DNA from: UBA12567 sp964598425
GTDB taxonomy: Bacteria > Planctomycetota > Phycisphaerae > Phycisphaerales > SM1A02
DNA: 64,000 nt
Direction: 5' to 3'
Assembly (NCBI GenBank): GCA_964598425.1
Contig: CAZRBV010000004.1
Coordinates: 1-64,000, forward strand
In this document: in pieces, positions 34,545 to 43,239 of the stretch
Layout of the letters: every line of letters begins with the position of its first letter
Numbering within the stretch: the stretch's first letter is position 1
Position numbers and translations under genes: made by a program
The notes under the pieces: model-generated
What the model was told of the DNA's origin: nothing
Database searches by the model: none
Seen by the model: the letters and a program-made list of their open reading frames with translations, nothing else

Positions 34545-35696
34545 TCAATCCACCGAATCTGATCGATCGACACGTGTACGAAACGCTGCATCCCGCTTCA
34601 CGCGATCCCTGCGGGCCCGGGCGGACCACTGGCTCTCTGTGGCCAGGTCGCCTGCCGATCGAGCGGTTTGAATGAGAAGCCAATACCACGGCGCAACCGA
34701 GAACAACACAAACACCGTGCCGATCATTCCAGCCGCGCCATCTGGAAGAACGAACCGCGATTCCGGGAACGGCATGATCCAGGTGAATGCACCAATTGGA
34801 ATGGATACGACCGCCAACGTAGTCAGCCGTCGTGCTGTATGAAGCAACTCGACTTCGCGAGCAATCGAGGCCAGAACCGCAAGGAACAGCATCGCGCCGA
34901 CCAGGCCGATGGCCTCCAGTACAAGGAGTTCCCATCGGTTGGCAGCAGGGTCTGCCGCCGACCAGAGTGCTGGAACCCACAAGGCCAACCCGGTCCGGGC
35001 GCCCCAGCGAACAATCAGCCAGGCGGGTCTTTCTCTGTCGAGCGAAGCAGGCGTGAGAACCCATGACACAACCGCGACGGCCGCAGCGGCAATTGCCAGA
35101 GAGTGGTAGTACGGCCCACGGGCAAGGCCGACCATCGAAACAATGCCAATGGCACCAATCGCCAGAACACTCAGTAACACGATGAGGAGGGATCCCCGAA
35201 ATGCAGGTGAACACAGCAGTCGATTCGAGATTCGGAATGACCGCTCTCCAACCGCAAGTATCGTCGGGCGTGCTTTGGTCACCCGCTCTATCCGACGCGG
35301 GCCGGGCGGAATACTGCCACACTCAGGGCATGGCTGGTTCGGTGGCAACCCCCGCATCGAATAGCCGCACGACTCACACGCGACGTGTATTGCGGCTGGC
35401 CCTGCGACGAGTCCACCAAGATCTGCGGGCGTTGCTGGAGGAGGCGGCAGGTTCTGCGCGCAGTTTCGGCACATCGCGCCGAGGGGTAAACCGGGTGTCG
35501 GCGTGCCACATGCAATACAGGCTATTCCGGCACTCGACCAATCGCTGACTGGGGCATCTGGAAGCGGTTCATTGCCACACTCGGGGCACGGCCTGACACG
35601 TGAAATCCCACGGAGGTCATAGCCACACTTTGAGCACGCCCGATGCTCGAATCCGGCGTCAAAGTCATCAGGGGTGGATGGATCAAATGGAGACAC
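34545..35696 (-). CDS. Membrane protein with three zinc ribbons, function unknown
   Basis: A 383-residue membrane protein. The N-terminal 140 residues carry three Cys-pair units: CSKCGYDLRG...CPEC, CIAC...CRNC, and CESCGYSMRG...CPEC. The first and third share the CGY-x-(L/M)-RG signature with the protein at 1895-2914. About six hydrophobic segments follow, e.g. GSLLIVLLSVLAIGAIGIV and YYHSLAIAAAAVAVVSWVL. The start is GTG 35696 with GGGAGGA 6 bases upstream, and no ATG lies nearby. It begins 18 bases after the purQ stop. Zinc binding and a docking role are inferred only. Confidence 0.75.
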   Translation of the reverse strand: MSPFDPSTPDDFDAGFEHRACSKCGYDLRGISRVRPCPECGNEPLPDAPVSDWSSAGIACIACGTPTPGLPLGAMCRNCAQNLPPPPATPADLGGLVAGPAAIHVACESCGYSMRGLPPNQPCPECGSIPPGPRRIERVTKARPTILAVGERSFRISNRLLCSPAFRGSLLIVLLSVLAIGAIGIVSMVGLARGPYYHSLAIAAAAVAVVSWVLTPASLDRERPAWLIVRWGARTGLALWVPALWSAADPAANRWELLVLEAIGLVGAMLFLAVLASIAREVELLHTARRLTTLAVVSIPIGAFTWIMPFPESRFVLPDGAAGMIGTVFVLFSVAPWYWLLIQTARSAGDLATESQWSARARRDRVKRDAAFRTRVDRSDSVD

Positions 35697-35714
35697 GTGT
35701 CCTCCCGCTTAGGG

Positions 35715-36512
35715 TCACGCCGTTGCAGATGCTCTGCTGGTCAGCACATGCGAGACCGCACGCTTGAACATCCGAAGTCCCGGTGGGTCACCGGAGGCAA
35801 ACCCCAGGCGTGTCCAGGTCGGATGCTGTGACCAGTGAAGATATCGCTCGGGGTGTGGCATCAACCCCAGTACCAGTCCCGTGTGATCGCAGATTCCCGC
35901 CACACGGTCAAGCGAACCGTTGGGGTCGTCATCCATTGCATATCGCACAGCAACTCGCCCTTCAGCGTCGAGCCGCCGCATTGTCGCGGCACTCGCATAG
36001 AACCGACCTTCACCATGTGCTATCGGCAGTACCGCCGCATCGCCGCTTGAGTCGAGGCCTGCCGTCCAGACGCAGCGAGACGCCGGGTACTCAACACGAA
36101 CCCAGCGATCAACAAACCGCCCACCGTCGTTCTCCAGAAGCGCCGCCTCCGTGGATGCATCCGCGTCAGGCCAGGGACCAGGAAGCAAGCCAGCCTGAAC
36201 AGCAATCTGAAACCCGTTGCATGGCGCAATCATCGGAACCCCGCGTTCAATGGCGGCGTGGAGGCGGTCAAGAACTGTCGCGCGAAGCATGACTGCAAGT
36301 ATTCGTCCGGCTGCAATCGCGTCTCCGTACGAGAAACCCCCCGGCAGTCCGATGAGATCGAACTCGTCGATCCGAGATGGATCTGCGGCGATCTCATTGA
36401 GATGCATACGCACGGCCTCTGCACCGGCGAGGTCAAACGCCTCTGCAAGCTCAAGGTCGCAGTTGATTCCGGGGGCGGTCAGTATGAGTGCTCGCGGTCG
36501 CATGAGAGGCAT
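35715..36512 (-). CDS. purQ: Phosphoribosylformylglycinamidine synthase glutaminase subunit
   Basis: Class I glutamine amidotransferase that supplies ammonia to PurL in step 4 of purine synthesis. The 265-residue protein has LPGGFSYGD near residue 57, the nucleophile Cys98 in MIAPCNGFQ, and the His-Glu pair in GLMPHPERY. It lies 39 bases after the purL stop on the same strand, as expected for a two-gene FGAR amidotransferase. The ATG at 36512 is followed at codon 4 by another ATG. Confidence 0.95.
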   Translation of the reverse strand: MPLMRPRALILTAPGINCDLELAEAFDLAGAEAVRMHLNEIAADPSRIDEFDLIGLPGGFSYGDAIAAGRILAVMLRATVLDRLHAAIERGVPMIAPCNGFQIAVQAGLLPGPWPDADASTEAALLENDGGRFVDRWVRVEYPASRCVWTAGLDSSGDAAVLPIAHGEGRFYASAATMRRLDAEGRVAVRYAMDDDPNGSLDRVAGICDHTGLVLGLMPHPERYLHWSQHPTWTRLGFASGDPPGLRMFKRAVSHVLTSRASATA

Positions 36513-36551
36513 GGTAGCGGCGAAGGCTTCGGGTCCAGCGCCGGACGAACT

Positions 36552-39464
36552 CTAAAGCCTCAGCCCATTCCTCCAGGCCGTATACAACTCGGATACTGGC
36601 ACACTGATATCGCCCAGCGTCAGGTCCGGCGACTCGGTCACCACTCCAATGACACGGCACGCATGTCCAGCAAGCCGCTTCGCAGCGATCTTCGCATTCG
36701 ATGGGGTCATTTCCAGTAGATACCGTGACGGCGTCTCAGCAAAGCACGCAACGACAAGATCGTGATCTCCGCGAAGTGCTGCAGCGTCGAGCGCGAGGCC
36801 GAGGCCTCCCGCACCCGCCATTTCGGCTGCAGCGACAAGAGCGCCTCCTTCGCTGCAGTCATGGGCCGCGCACACCAGACCATCAGTAATCAGCGATGCG
36901 ACGCCGCGAGCTCTTGCCGCTCCTGCAGCAAGGTTTGCCACAGGAAGTGTTCGTTCCCCCGGAGCATCAGCAGCCACTCTGAGAAGGTGGCTTCCGCCGA
37001 CCGCATCGGTAGTCTCGCCCACAAGCAGTAGTACATTCCCGGATTGCTTGGCGTCCATTGTCACACAGCGGTTGATATCGGGGACGATGCCGAATCCACT
37101 GATGAGCATCGTTGGAGGAATGTAGATCGTCTCGCCAGAATCGGTCGTGAACTGGTTGTTGAGAGAGTCCTTGCCGCTGATAAAGGGCGTTCGGTACGCC
37201 AATCCCGCATGAAGACAACCAACCGAGGCACGAACCAACTCGGCCATTCGCTGCGGGTCCTCACATCCCGGCCAGCAGTAGTTGTCGAGAATCGCGATAC
37301 GTTCCGGGTCAGCACCGACACACACAAGATTGCGGACACACTCATCCACGGCCGCCAGAACCATGAGGTATGGATCATCGCACCACCCGGTCGCCAACCC
37401 GGTTCCGATAGCAAGGCCGCGTGTTGATCCACGAACCGGCGTAATCACAGCAGCATCACCGGGGCCGTCGCCACCAGGGCCAACGAACGGTTTGATGACC
37501 GTACGCCCCTGCACTTCATGGTCGTATTGCCGCACAATGTCCTGTTTGGATGCGATGTTTGGATGTGACAGAAGCGACTTGAGACTCTCAGCGATATCGA
37601 TTTCGCCAACTGAGACAGGCGACCTCTCGGAAGTCACGCTCGGTGACCATGCCGCTTCGCGGATCCGGCCAGGAAGTCCCTCGTGCATGAACTCCATAGA
37701 GAGCCGTCCGATTTCTTCACCGGCATAGTTGAGAACCAACGAACGATCTTCCGTACCGAACGTTCCGAGATCGCACCACTCCACTTCATGAGCGTCACAA
37801 ATCGAAGCAAGCATCTCGAGACGATCCGGCGGTACAGCAAGAACCATTCGCTCCTGCGCTTCGCTGATCCAGATTTCGGTCGGGGTCAATCCGGCGTACT
37901 TCAATGGTGCACGATCCAGGTGCACTTCACCGCCGAGCTGCTCACCCATCTCACCGACTGCGCTGCTGAATCCGCCTGCCCCGCAATCGGTGATGGCGTT
38001 GTAGAGGCATCCCTCTGCATGATCGCGGGCAGCCAGAATGGCATCGAGCACCTTCTTTTCGGTGATCGGATTGCCGATTTGCACCGCGTGCGAAAACTCG
38101 TCCGCATGCGTGTCAGTCAGTTCTGCAGATGAAAATGTAGCGCCGTGAATACCGTCCCGACCGGTCTTGCCCCCCATTGCAATGATCTTATCGCCGGGCT
38201 GAGGATCACCAGCCACACGATCTCGCGGCATGACGCCAACGCAGCCGCAGTACACCAACGGGTTGCCGACATGCCCCTCGTCAAACCACACAGTGCCATC
38301 GAGCGTGGGGATACCCATTCTGTTGCCGTAGTCACGAACGCCCTCGACCACACGAGAAAGTATTCGCCGCGGATGCAGGCATCCCGCCGGCACATTCGCC
38401 GTGTCGAGGGGCGCCACACAGAACACGTCCGTTGCTGCAATCGGCCGCGCCGCCAGACCCGTTCCGATGACATCACGAATGCAGCCGCCGATTCCGGTCG
38501 CGGCACCACCGTACGGCTCGAGCGCCGACGGATGATTGTGCGTTTCGACCTTGAAGCACACGGCGTTGTCTTCATCAAAGCCCACGATGCCAGCGTTGTC
38601 GACAAAGACCGAGAGGCACCAATCAGACAAGCCCTCGTCCATCAGGCGGTGAGTCGCTGCCGCGACCGTCGACTTCAACAGGTTGTGGATCCGAATTCGT
38701 CCGTCAGGAAGACGCTCGGCCCCTGGAATCTCATCGGCCCCTGGAAGGTCGCCCTCATAGTCGATTGTGGCCTTGAGCGTCTTGTGCACACAATGCTCGG
38801 ACCATGTCTGGGCGATCGTCTCCAGCTCGATCTCTCGCGGCTCGCGCCCAAGACCGATGAAGTGATCTCGCACGGCCTGCATCTCCTCGAGCGAGAGAAA
38901 CAGGTGGGCGTCTCGGCTGAGTTTCTCCATCGCCGAATCATCCAGATCCCGAAGGGGCACTTCGCGCACAGTCATGTCGTGCGCATGGCCACGAGGCAGC
39001 GCATCTGGATGTGAGGCACCGATGTGGACATCATGGATGAGCGGATTCGCCAGACACGTTGCAGCGATTTCGCGGCCCCCTTCGTCATCAACCCCGTGCA
39101 TGTCGTATCTGACGGCCGTGCGAACGCGAACGTCCGTATCGAGAAGCGATTGAATTGCAGCCTCGACGGCTTCCGCCTCAGGGTCCATCACACCAGGAAG
39201 TGGGTGCACTTCGATGAGCGCCGTGGCGCGAGGAGCCCCTGCGCCAATGATGACCTGGTCTGTAACCGGGTGAGCGAGAAGCTCTGTTGCGATGCGCTGG
39301 ACGTCCGACGAATCGATGTCGCCTTCGATGAGATAGACGTTGGCCGTTTCAACCTCCGTGGGGATTGCTGTTCGGTTGATCGACTTGATACTGGCTACCG
39401 CAGCGCGGCCAGTCGGATCGCCTGCTTCGATTCGCGGTCGCACTTCCACTCGATGCACGCTCAC
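36552..39464 (-). CDS. purL: PurS-PurS-PurL fusion, FGAM synthase
   Basis: ATP-dependent formylglycinamidine ribonucleotide synthase. The 970-residue protein is longer than small PurL (about 740). The N-terminal 190 residues hold two PurS-like units, each ending in a similar V-(H/I)-I-G-A pattern: residues 1-75 ending DQVIIGA and 80-155 ending HDVHIGA. The catalytic region follows: WSEHCVHKT, KVETHNHPSALEPYGGAATGIGG, DCGAGGFSSAVGEMGE and SGKDSLNN. The start is GTG 39464, one base after the rnhA stop, with AGGAGGA upstream. No separate purS is seen. With PurQ at 35715 it forms the complete complex. Confidence 0.94.
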   Translation of the reverse strand: MSVHRVEVRPRIEAGDPTGRAAVASIKSINRTAIPTEVETANVYLIEGDIDSSDVQRIATELLAHPVTDQVIIGAGAPRATALIEVHPLPGVMDPEAEAVEAAIQSLLDTDVRVRTAVRYDMHGVDDEGGREIAATCLANPLIHDVHIGASHPDALPRGHAHDMTVREVPLRDLDDSAMEKLSRDAHLFLSLEEMQAVRDHFIGLGREPREIELETIAQTWSEHCVHKTLKATIDYEGDLPGADEIPGAERLPDGRIRIHNLLKSTVAAATHRLMDEGLSDWCLSVFVDNAGIVGFDEDNAVCFKVETHNHPSALEPYGGAATGIGGCIRDVIGTGLAARPIAATDVFCVAPLDTANVPAGCLHPRRILSRVVEGVRDYGNRMGIPTLDGTVWFDEGHVGNPLVYCGCVGVMPRDRVAGDPQPGDKIIAMGGKTGRDGIHGATFSSAELTDTHADEFSHAVQIGNPITEKKVLDAILAARDHAEGCLYNAITDCGAGGFSSAVGEMGEQLGGEVHLDRAPLKYAGLTPTEIWISEAQERMVLAVPPDRLEMLASICDAHEVEWCDLGTFGTEDRSLVLNYAGEEIGRLSMEFMHEGLPGRIREAAWSPSVTSERSPVSVGEIDIAESLKSLLSHPNIASKQDIVRQYDHEVQGRTVIKPFVGPGGDGPGDAAVITPVRGSTRGLAIGTGLATGWCDDPYLMVLAAVDECVRNLVCVGADPERIAILDNYCWPGCEDPQRMAELVRASVGCLHAGLAYRTPFISGKDSLNNQFTTDSGETIYIPPTMLISGFGIVPDINRCVTMDAKQSGNVLLLVGETTDAVGGSHLLRVAADAPGERTLPVANLAAGAARARGVASLITDGLVCAAHDCSEGGALVAAAEMAGAGGLGLALDAAALRGDHDLVVACFAETPSRYLLEMTPSNAKIAAKRLAGHACRVIGVVTESPDLTLGDISVPVSELYTAWRNGLRL

Positions 39465-39465
39465 A

Positions 39466-39927
39466 TCAGTCCTCCTGCTGCATCATCTCTGCCTGCTGCT
39501 TTGCCAACATGTCGCATCGCTCGTTGTCCGGATGCCCTGTATGACCTTCCACCCAGGTGTACGACAACTTCAACCGCGTTCGCTCGGCATCAAGAAGCCG
39601 CCACAGGTCTTCGTTCTTCACAGGCTTGCGGGCGGATGTCCGCCACCCCCGCCGCTTCCAATTGTCCAACCACTCACCGAGGCCTTTGAGAACATATTGA
39701 CTGTCCGCAGTGAGATCGACCTGGCTGCCATCAGGCAGCGTCTGGAGGCCCTCAAGTACAGCGCGGAGCTCCATCCGGTTGTTTGTCGTAGTGGATTCGC
39801 CGCCCACGAGGACCGTTTCCTCCCCCCCTTCGAGGGGCCTCACAATGCATGCCCAACCGCCCGGACCAGGGTTTCCAAGGCAAGCCCCGTCGGCATGGAG
39901 CTCGACATGAACATGTGTTTGGGTCAA
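39466..39927 (-). CDS. rnhA: Ribonuclease HI
   Basis: Cleaves the RNA strand of RNA-DNA hybrids. The 153-residue protein has the full catalytic set: Asp in HADGACLGNPGPGGWA (residues 11-26), Glu in RMELRAV, Asp in TADSQYVL, and the His-Asp pair in EGHTGHPDNERCD. The start is TTG 39927 with TTTGGAGG 7 bases upstream; no ATG lies nearby. It opens the long minus-strand run and ends one base before the purL GTG. Confidence 0.95.
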   Translation of the reverse strand: MTQTHVHVELHADGACLGNPGPGGWACIVRPLEGGEETVLVGGESTTTNNRMELRAVLEGLQTLPDGSQVDLTADSQYVLKGLGEWLDNWKRRGWRTSARKPVKNEDLWRLLDAERTRLKLSYTWVEGHTGHPDNERCDMLAKQQAEMMQQED

Positions 39928-40052
39928 CGAGGGGCCTCCAAAGTGGGTGGCAGTCTATTCAGAATCCCCACGTGGCGGAGCCGTCCACAAAACCGGTCTT
40001 CAGAGCAACATAAGCACCAAAACACCCAGTCTCAGATGGCCCAATCCACCAG

Positions 40053-40061
40053 TTATCCACA
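40053..40061 (+). promoter_or_regulatory. Perfect DnaA-box match in the rpsL leader gap
   Basis: TTATCCACA matches the strict DnaA box. It lies in the 365-base gap (39928-40292) between the divergent rnhA and rpsL genes. Only one full box is present, plus a partial GTCCACA at about 39990, so an origin is unlikely. The rest of the gap holds the rpsL promoter candidate and no credible gene. Confidence 0.35.
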
Positions 40062-40228
40062 AGCCGAACGGGGCCGGGCCACGCGAGCCGGCCTCGCAAA
40101 GTCCGATATCAAACACACTTACCTCCTGGCACTCCGATGAGGTCTTCGGCCATCAGGGGCCACCTCTGGCCCAGCCTGCGTCGATGCCACCGTGCAAGCC
40201 GGACCGTCCCTGTCGACCCCCCAAACCC

Positions 40229-40256
40229 TTGCCAGATTCCCTGGTCCTGATACACT
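40229..40256 (+). promoter_or_regulatory. Candidate sigma-70 promoter of rpsL
   Basis: TTGCCA (40229-40234), a 16-base spacer, then TACACT (40251-40256), about 37 bases before the rpsL ATG. Both hexamers match the housekeeping consensus at four or more positions, and the place suits a ribosomal operon. Confidence 0.45.
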
Positions 40257-40292
40257 GCTCGGCTCGCCTCACATGGCGCCAACGGAGTTCCT

Positions 40293-40667
40293 ATGCCCAC
40301 GATCAACCAACTCGTTCGCAAACCCCGACGAAGCCCGAAGGCGAAGTCCTATGTCCGTGACCTTGCTGCCTGCCCGCAAAAGCGCGGCGTGTGCCTGCAA
40401 GTCCGCACGGTAACCCCGAAGAAGCCGAACTCGGCACTTCGGAAGGTCGCTCGTGTTCGCCTGTCCAACGGCAAGGAAGTCACGGCCTATATCGGCGGCG
40501 AAGGGCACAACCTTCAGGAGCACTCGATCGTGCTGGTCCGTGGCGGCCGAGTTCGTGACCTTCCAGGTGTCAGGTATCACGTTGTTCGGGGCAGCCACGA
40601 CACACTGGGCGTCGATGGCCGGGCAAAGGGACGCTCCAAATACGGAACCAAACGACCCAAGAAGTAG
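40293..40667 (+). CDS. rpsL: 30S ribosomal protein S12
   Basis: Decoding-site protein of the small subunit. At 124 residues it has the family length. The N-terminus MPTINQLVRKPR and the decoding loop TVTPKKPNSALRK (residues 40-52) are diagnostic, with the Lys that controls streptomycin response intact, as is VRYHVVRGSHDTLGV. The ATG at 40293 follows CGGAG. It is followed by rpsG at a 117-base gap. Confidence 0.98.
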   Translation: MPTINQLVRKPRRSPKAKSYVRDLAACPQKRGVCLQVRTVTPKKPNSALRKVARVRLSNGKEVTAYIGGEGHNLQEHSIVLVRGGRVRDLPGVRYHVVRGSHDTLGVDGRAKGRSKYGTKRPKK

Positions 40668-40784
40668 GGTCGACAATCGAAGCATTCATGCGTGAGTGCA
40701 GGCAAGTAATCGGCGAGGCTCGACCCCACGCCGGTGAACACGGGGCCCGATCAAGCGGGCGGATGAGCCAGAAGGAGGTCAGTC

Positions 40785-41279
40785 ATGGCCGGTCGGATCA
40801 CAGCATCAGAGAAGCAACTGCAACCGGACCCGAGGTTTGGCGACAAGGTTCTCGCGAAGTTCATCAACTGCGTCATGCTCGACGGCAAGAAGGCCGTTGC
40901 GCAGCGAGTCGTCTATGAGGCACTCGACAAGATGAAGAAGCGGATGGACAAGGACAAGCGCGAAGGCATGCCGGAAACCGAGATCGAAGCCTTCCGGCAG
41001 GCCATTGAGAACGTCAAGCCGAATGTCGAAGTCCGATCCAAGCGAGTCGGCGGTGCCAACTATCAGGTCCCGATGCCAGTCACGCAGCGGCGGCGCCAGA
41101 GTCTGGCATTCCGCTGGATCATCACCGCTGTGCGAGCTGAAAAGGGCAAACCGATGGCCGACCGACTGGCCAAGGAGCTCTATGACGCCGCAAACGGCGA
41201 GGGCAAGGCCTGCAATACCCGGGAGCAGACCCACCGAATGGCGGAGGCGAACAAGGCGTTCTCGCACTTCGCCTGGTAG
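40785..41279 (+). CDS. rpsG: 30S ribosomal protein S7
   Basis: Primary 16S rRNA-binding protein that nucleates the head of the 30S subunit. The 164-residue protein has the conserved blocks KFINCVMLDGKKAVAQ, ENVKPNVEVRSKRVGGANYQ, QVPMPVTQRRRQSLAFRW and the C-terminal RMAEANKAFSHFAW. GAAGGAGGT lies 6 bases before the ATG, an almost ideal ribosome binding site. fusA and tuf, which usually follow in the str operon, are absent; a strong hairpin and an unrelated E1-like gene follow. Confidence 0.98.
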   Translation: MAGRITASEKQLQPDPRFGDKVLAKFINCVMLDGKKAVAQRVVYEALDKMKKRMDKDKREGMPETEIEAFRQAIENVKPNVEVRSKRVGGANYQVPMPVTQRRRQSLAFRWIITAVRAEKGKPMADRLAKELYDAANGEGKACNTREQTHRMAEANKAFSHFAW

Positions 41280-41307
41280 GCAAATCAGGACTGTTTCGCT
41301 CACCCCC

Positions 41308-41337
41308 AGCGAGCCGCGGACTCTTCCGCGGCTCGCT
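41308..41337 (+). terminator. Perfect 12-bp hairpin after rpsG, likely terminator
   Basis: AGCGAGCCGCGG (41308-41319), loop ACTCTT, CCGCGGCTCGCT (41326-41337). The stem is perfect and very stable, 28 bases after the rpsG stop. No T-run follows (GTAGCATCTCC), so it may be a Rho-assisted terminator or an RNA-stabilising 3' structure. It ends 14 bases before the next ATG and could also affect initiation there. Confidence 0.6.
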
Positions 41338-41351
41338 GTAGCATCTCCAAC

Positions 41352-42416
41352 ATGAGTGGCGACCGATACCACCGCCAGAAACTGCTGCCTGATATCGGCG
41401 AGGTCGGTCAGGACGCGCTCGGCGAATCGCGCGTTCTCATCGTTGGATGCGGCGCGCTGGGATGTGGCGTGGCGGATTTACTTGCCCGAGCAGGCGTCGG
41501 AACGCTCCGCATCGTAGATCGGGACGTTGTTGAGGAAACGAATCTGCAGAGGCAAGTGTTGTTCGACCAGGCCGATGCTGATGCTGGACGCCCCAAGGCC
41601 GCGGCTGCGGCTGCGCGATTGCGAGCAATCAACCCCGACGTCACGGTTGAGTCCGTCGCAGATGACTTTCGGGCGGGCAACGCCGAGCGGCTCGCCTCTG
41701 ACATGCATCTCTTGATCGATGGACTCGACAACTTCGCCACTCGGTATCTGCTCAACGATCTGGCAGTCAAGTTGCAGATCCCATACATCTACGCCGGCGC
41801 GGTGGGAACCGGCGGCCTTGTCATGCCAATCCTTCCTCGCGGAGGAGGACAGCAGCCCATCACGTGGAACGAGTCGCTGGCAACGCCATGTCTGCGATGC
41901 GTGTTCCCGGAACCGCCGCCAGCCGGATCAACACCAACCTGCGACACCGCCGGTGTGCTCGGGCCGACAATTGCGGCGGTCACAGCCCAGCAGGCTGCCA
42001 TCGCGCTGTCACTGATCGTCGGGCGAGTGCAAGGCTTCGATCGCTCCATGCACTCCATCGACCCGTGGATCGGAGAAGATCGTCGAACGGCGACCGGCCC
42101 GCCGCGGGAGGACTGCCCCTGCTGCCAGAACCGCCGCTTCGACTGGCTCAGCGGGGCCAAGGAAGCGACAGAAGAGACGCTCTGCGGACGCAGCACGGTG
42201 CAGATTCTTCCCCTACAGCCAGATGCCATTGACCTTGCCGCGCTCGCGGGCCGGCTTGAGCCCCACGGGAATGTCGTTCACGCCGACGGCGCGGTCCGCG
42301 TCGATCTGAGCCAGGAAGGCGTGCGACTCACGGTATTCGAAGACAGCCGCGCACTTGTCGGAGTCGAAGATCCGATTCTCGCACGCACGCTGTATGACCG
42401 CTTCGTCGGATCATGA
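41352..42416 (+). CDS. ThiF/MoeB/HesA-family E1-like adenylyltransferase
   Basis: A 354-residue E1-like enzyme that would adenylate the C-terminal glycine of a ubiquitin-like sulfur carrier (ThiS or MoaD type). The ATP site is LIVGCGALGCGVADLL (near residues 29-44), followed by VDRDVVEETNLQRQVLF with its Arg finger. Two zinc pairs, CLRC and CPCC, frame the C-terminal part, and the crossover Cys lies in TCDTAGV. The last 80 residues may be a small extra domain in place of the rhodanese domain found in some relatives. Neither thiS nor moaD is adjacent; thiC elsewhere in the window makes a thiamine role possible. Confidence 0.9.
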   Translation: MSGDRYHRQKLLPDIGEVGQDALGESRVLIVGCGALGCGVADLLARAGVGTLRIVDRDVVEETNLQRQVLFDQADADAGRPKAAAAAARLRAINPDVTVESVADDFRAGNAERLASDMHLLIDGLDNFATRYLLNDLAVKLQIPYIYAGAVGTGGLVMPILPRGGGQQPITWNESLATPCLRCVFPEPPPAGSTPTCDTAGVLGPTIAAVTAQQAAIALSLIVGRVQGFDRSMHSIDPWIGEDRRTATGPPREDCPCCQNRRFDWLSGAKEATEETLCGRSTVQILPLQPDAIDLAALAGRLEPHGNVVHADGAVRVDLSQEGVRLTVFEDSRALVGVEDPILARTLYDRFVGS

Positions 42417-42431
42417 TCGTACTATTCCCGC

Positions 42432-43163
42432 ATGAACCCAACACTCGACCAAATGCATGCGCATCGCTCGATCCGGAAATACACGGCGGAGCCTGTTCCC
42501 GACGCTGACCTTCAAACCGCTGTCGAAGCAGCGCAGCAAGCAGCGACCAGTGCCAACATTCAGGTCTACAGCGTCATCCGCGTCACGAAGACAGAAACGC
42601 GTCAGAAACTGGTTGAGCTGACCGGGGGGCAGGAGAAGGTCGCTCAGGCTGGGACATTTCTCGTCATCTGCGGCGACATGCGGAGGCATGCGCTGCTCGC
42701 AGAAGCGGCATCCGCAGCGTGCCGTGAGAACCTGGAGTCGTTTCTGCTGTGCGCGGTCGATGCCTCCTTGTTCGCGCAGAATCTCGCGCTGGCAGTGGAG
42801 TCGCTCGGATGGGGCACATGTTTCATTGGCGGGCTTCGGAACGATCTTCATGCCGTTGGTGAATTGCTCGACCTTCCCAAGGGGGTCTACCCATTCTTCG
42901 GACTCTGCATCGGACGCGCCGACGAGTCGCCGTGGCAGCGGCCACGCCTTCCCATTGAAGCCGTCCTCTTCGATGATCAGTATCCCGACGATGCAGCAAT
43001 GCTCGCGATGATGCGCGCTTATGACGATGACATGGCGGTCTACTACGAGAAGCGGGGAGCCTCAGGCCGCAGGTGGATTGGGCAAATGGAACAGTTCTTT
43101 GCCTCTCCACGCCGGACTGGGGATCGATCGTTCTACGAGTCCCAGGGGGCGTCGCTTGAATAG
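42432..43163 (+). CDS. NfsA-type FMN nitroreductase
   Basis: A 243-residue flavin reductase of the nitroreductase family. HRSIRKYTAEPVPDADL (residues 11-27) is the N-terminal FMN-phosphate site. The block QQAATSANIQVYSVI is typical of NfsA/FRP proteins, and LAVESLGWGTCFIGGLRN is the second FMN site. NADPH-dependent reduction of nitro compounds or flavins is likely; the natural substrate is unknown. It lies 15 bases after the E1-like gene and has no clear Shine-Dalgarno sequence. Confidence 0.88.
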   Translation: MNPTLDQMHAHRSIRKYTAEPVPDADLQTAVEAAQQAATSANIQVYSVIRVTKTETRQKLVELTGGQEKVAQAGTFLVICGDMRRHALLAEAASAACRENLESFLLCAVDASLFAQNLALAVESLGWGTCFIGGLRNDLHAVGELLDLPKGVYPFFGLCIGRADESPWQRPRLPIEAVLFDDQYPDDAAMLAMMRAYDDDMAVYYEKRGASGRRWIGQMEQFFASPRRTGDRSFYESQGASLE

Positions 43164-43239
43164 CACGAAACCGCGAGAGTGGATTCTCGTCCCATCGTGG
43201 AGTTCGCAGTAGGCTGGAGCTCCACAGGAGAAACCCCCC

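Noticed and set aside
39928..40292. Replication origin in the rnhA-rpsL gap
   Set aside because: Only one full DnaA box, no AT-rich unwinding element, and no dnaA, dnaN or gidA nearby.
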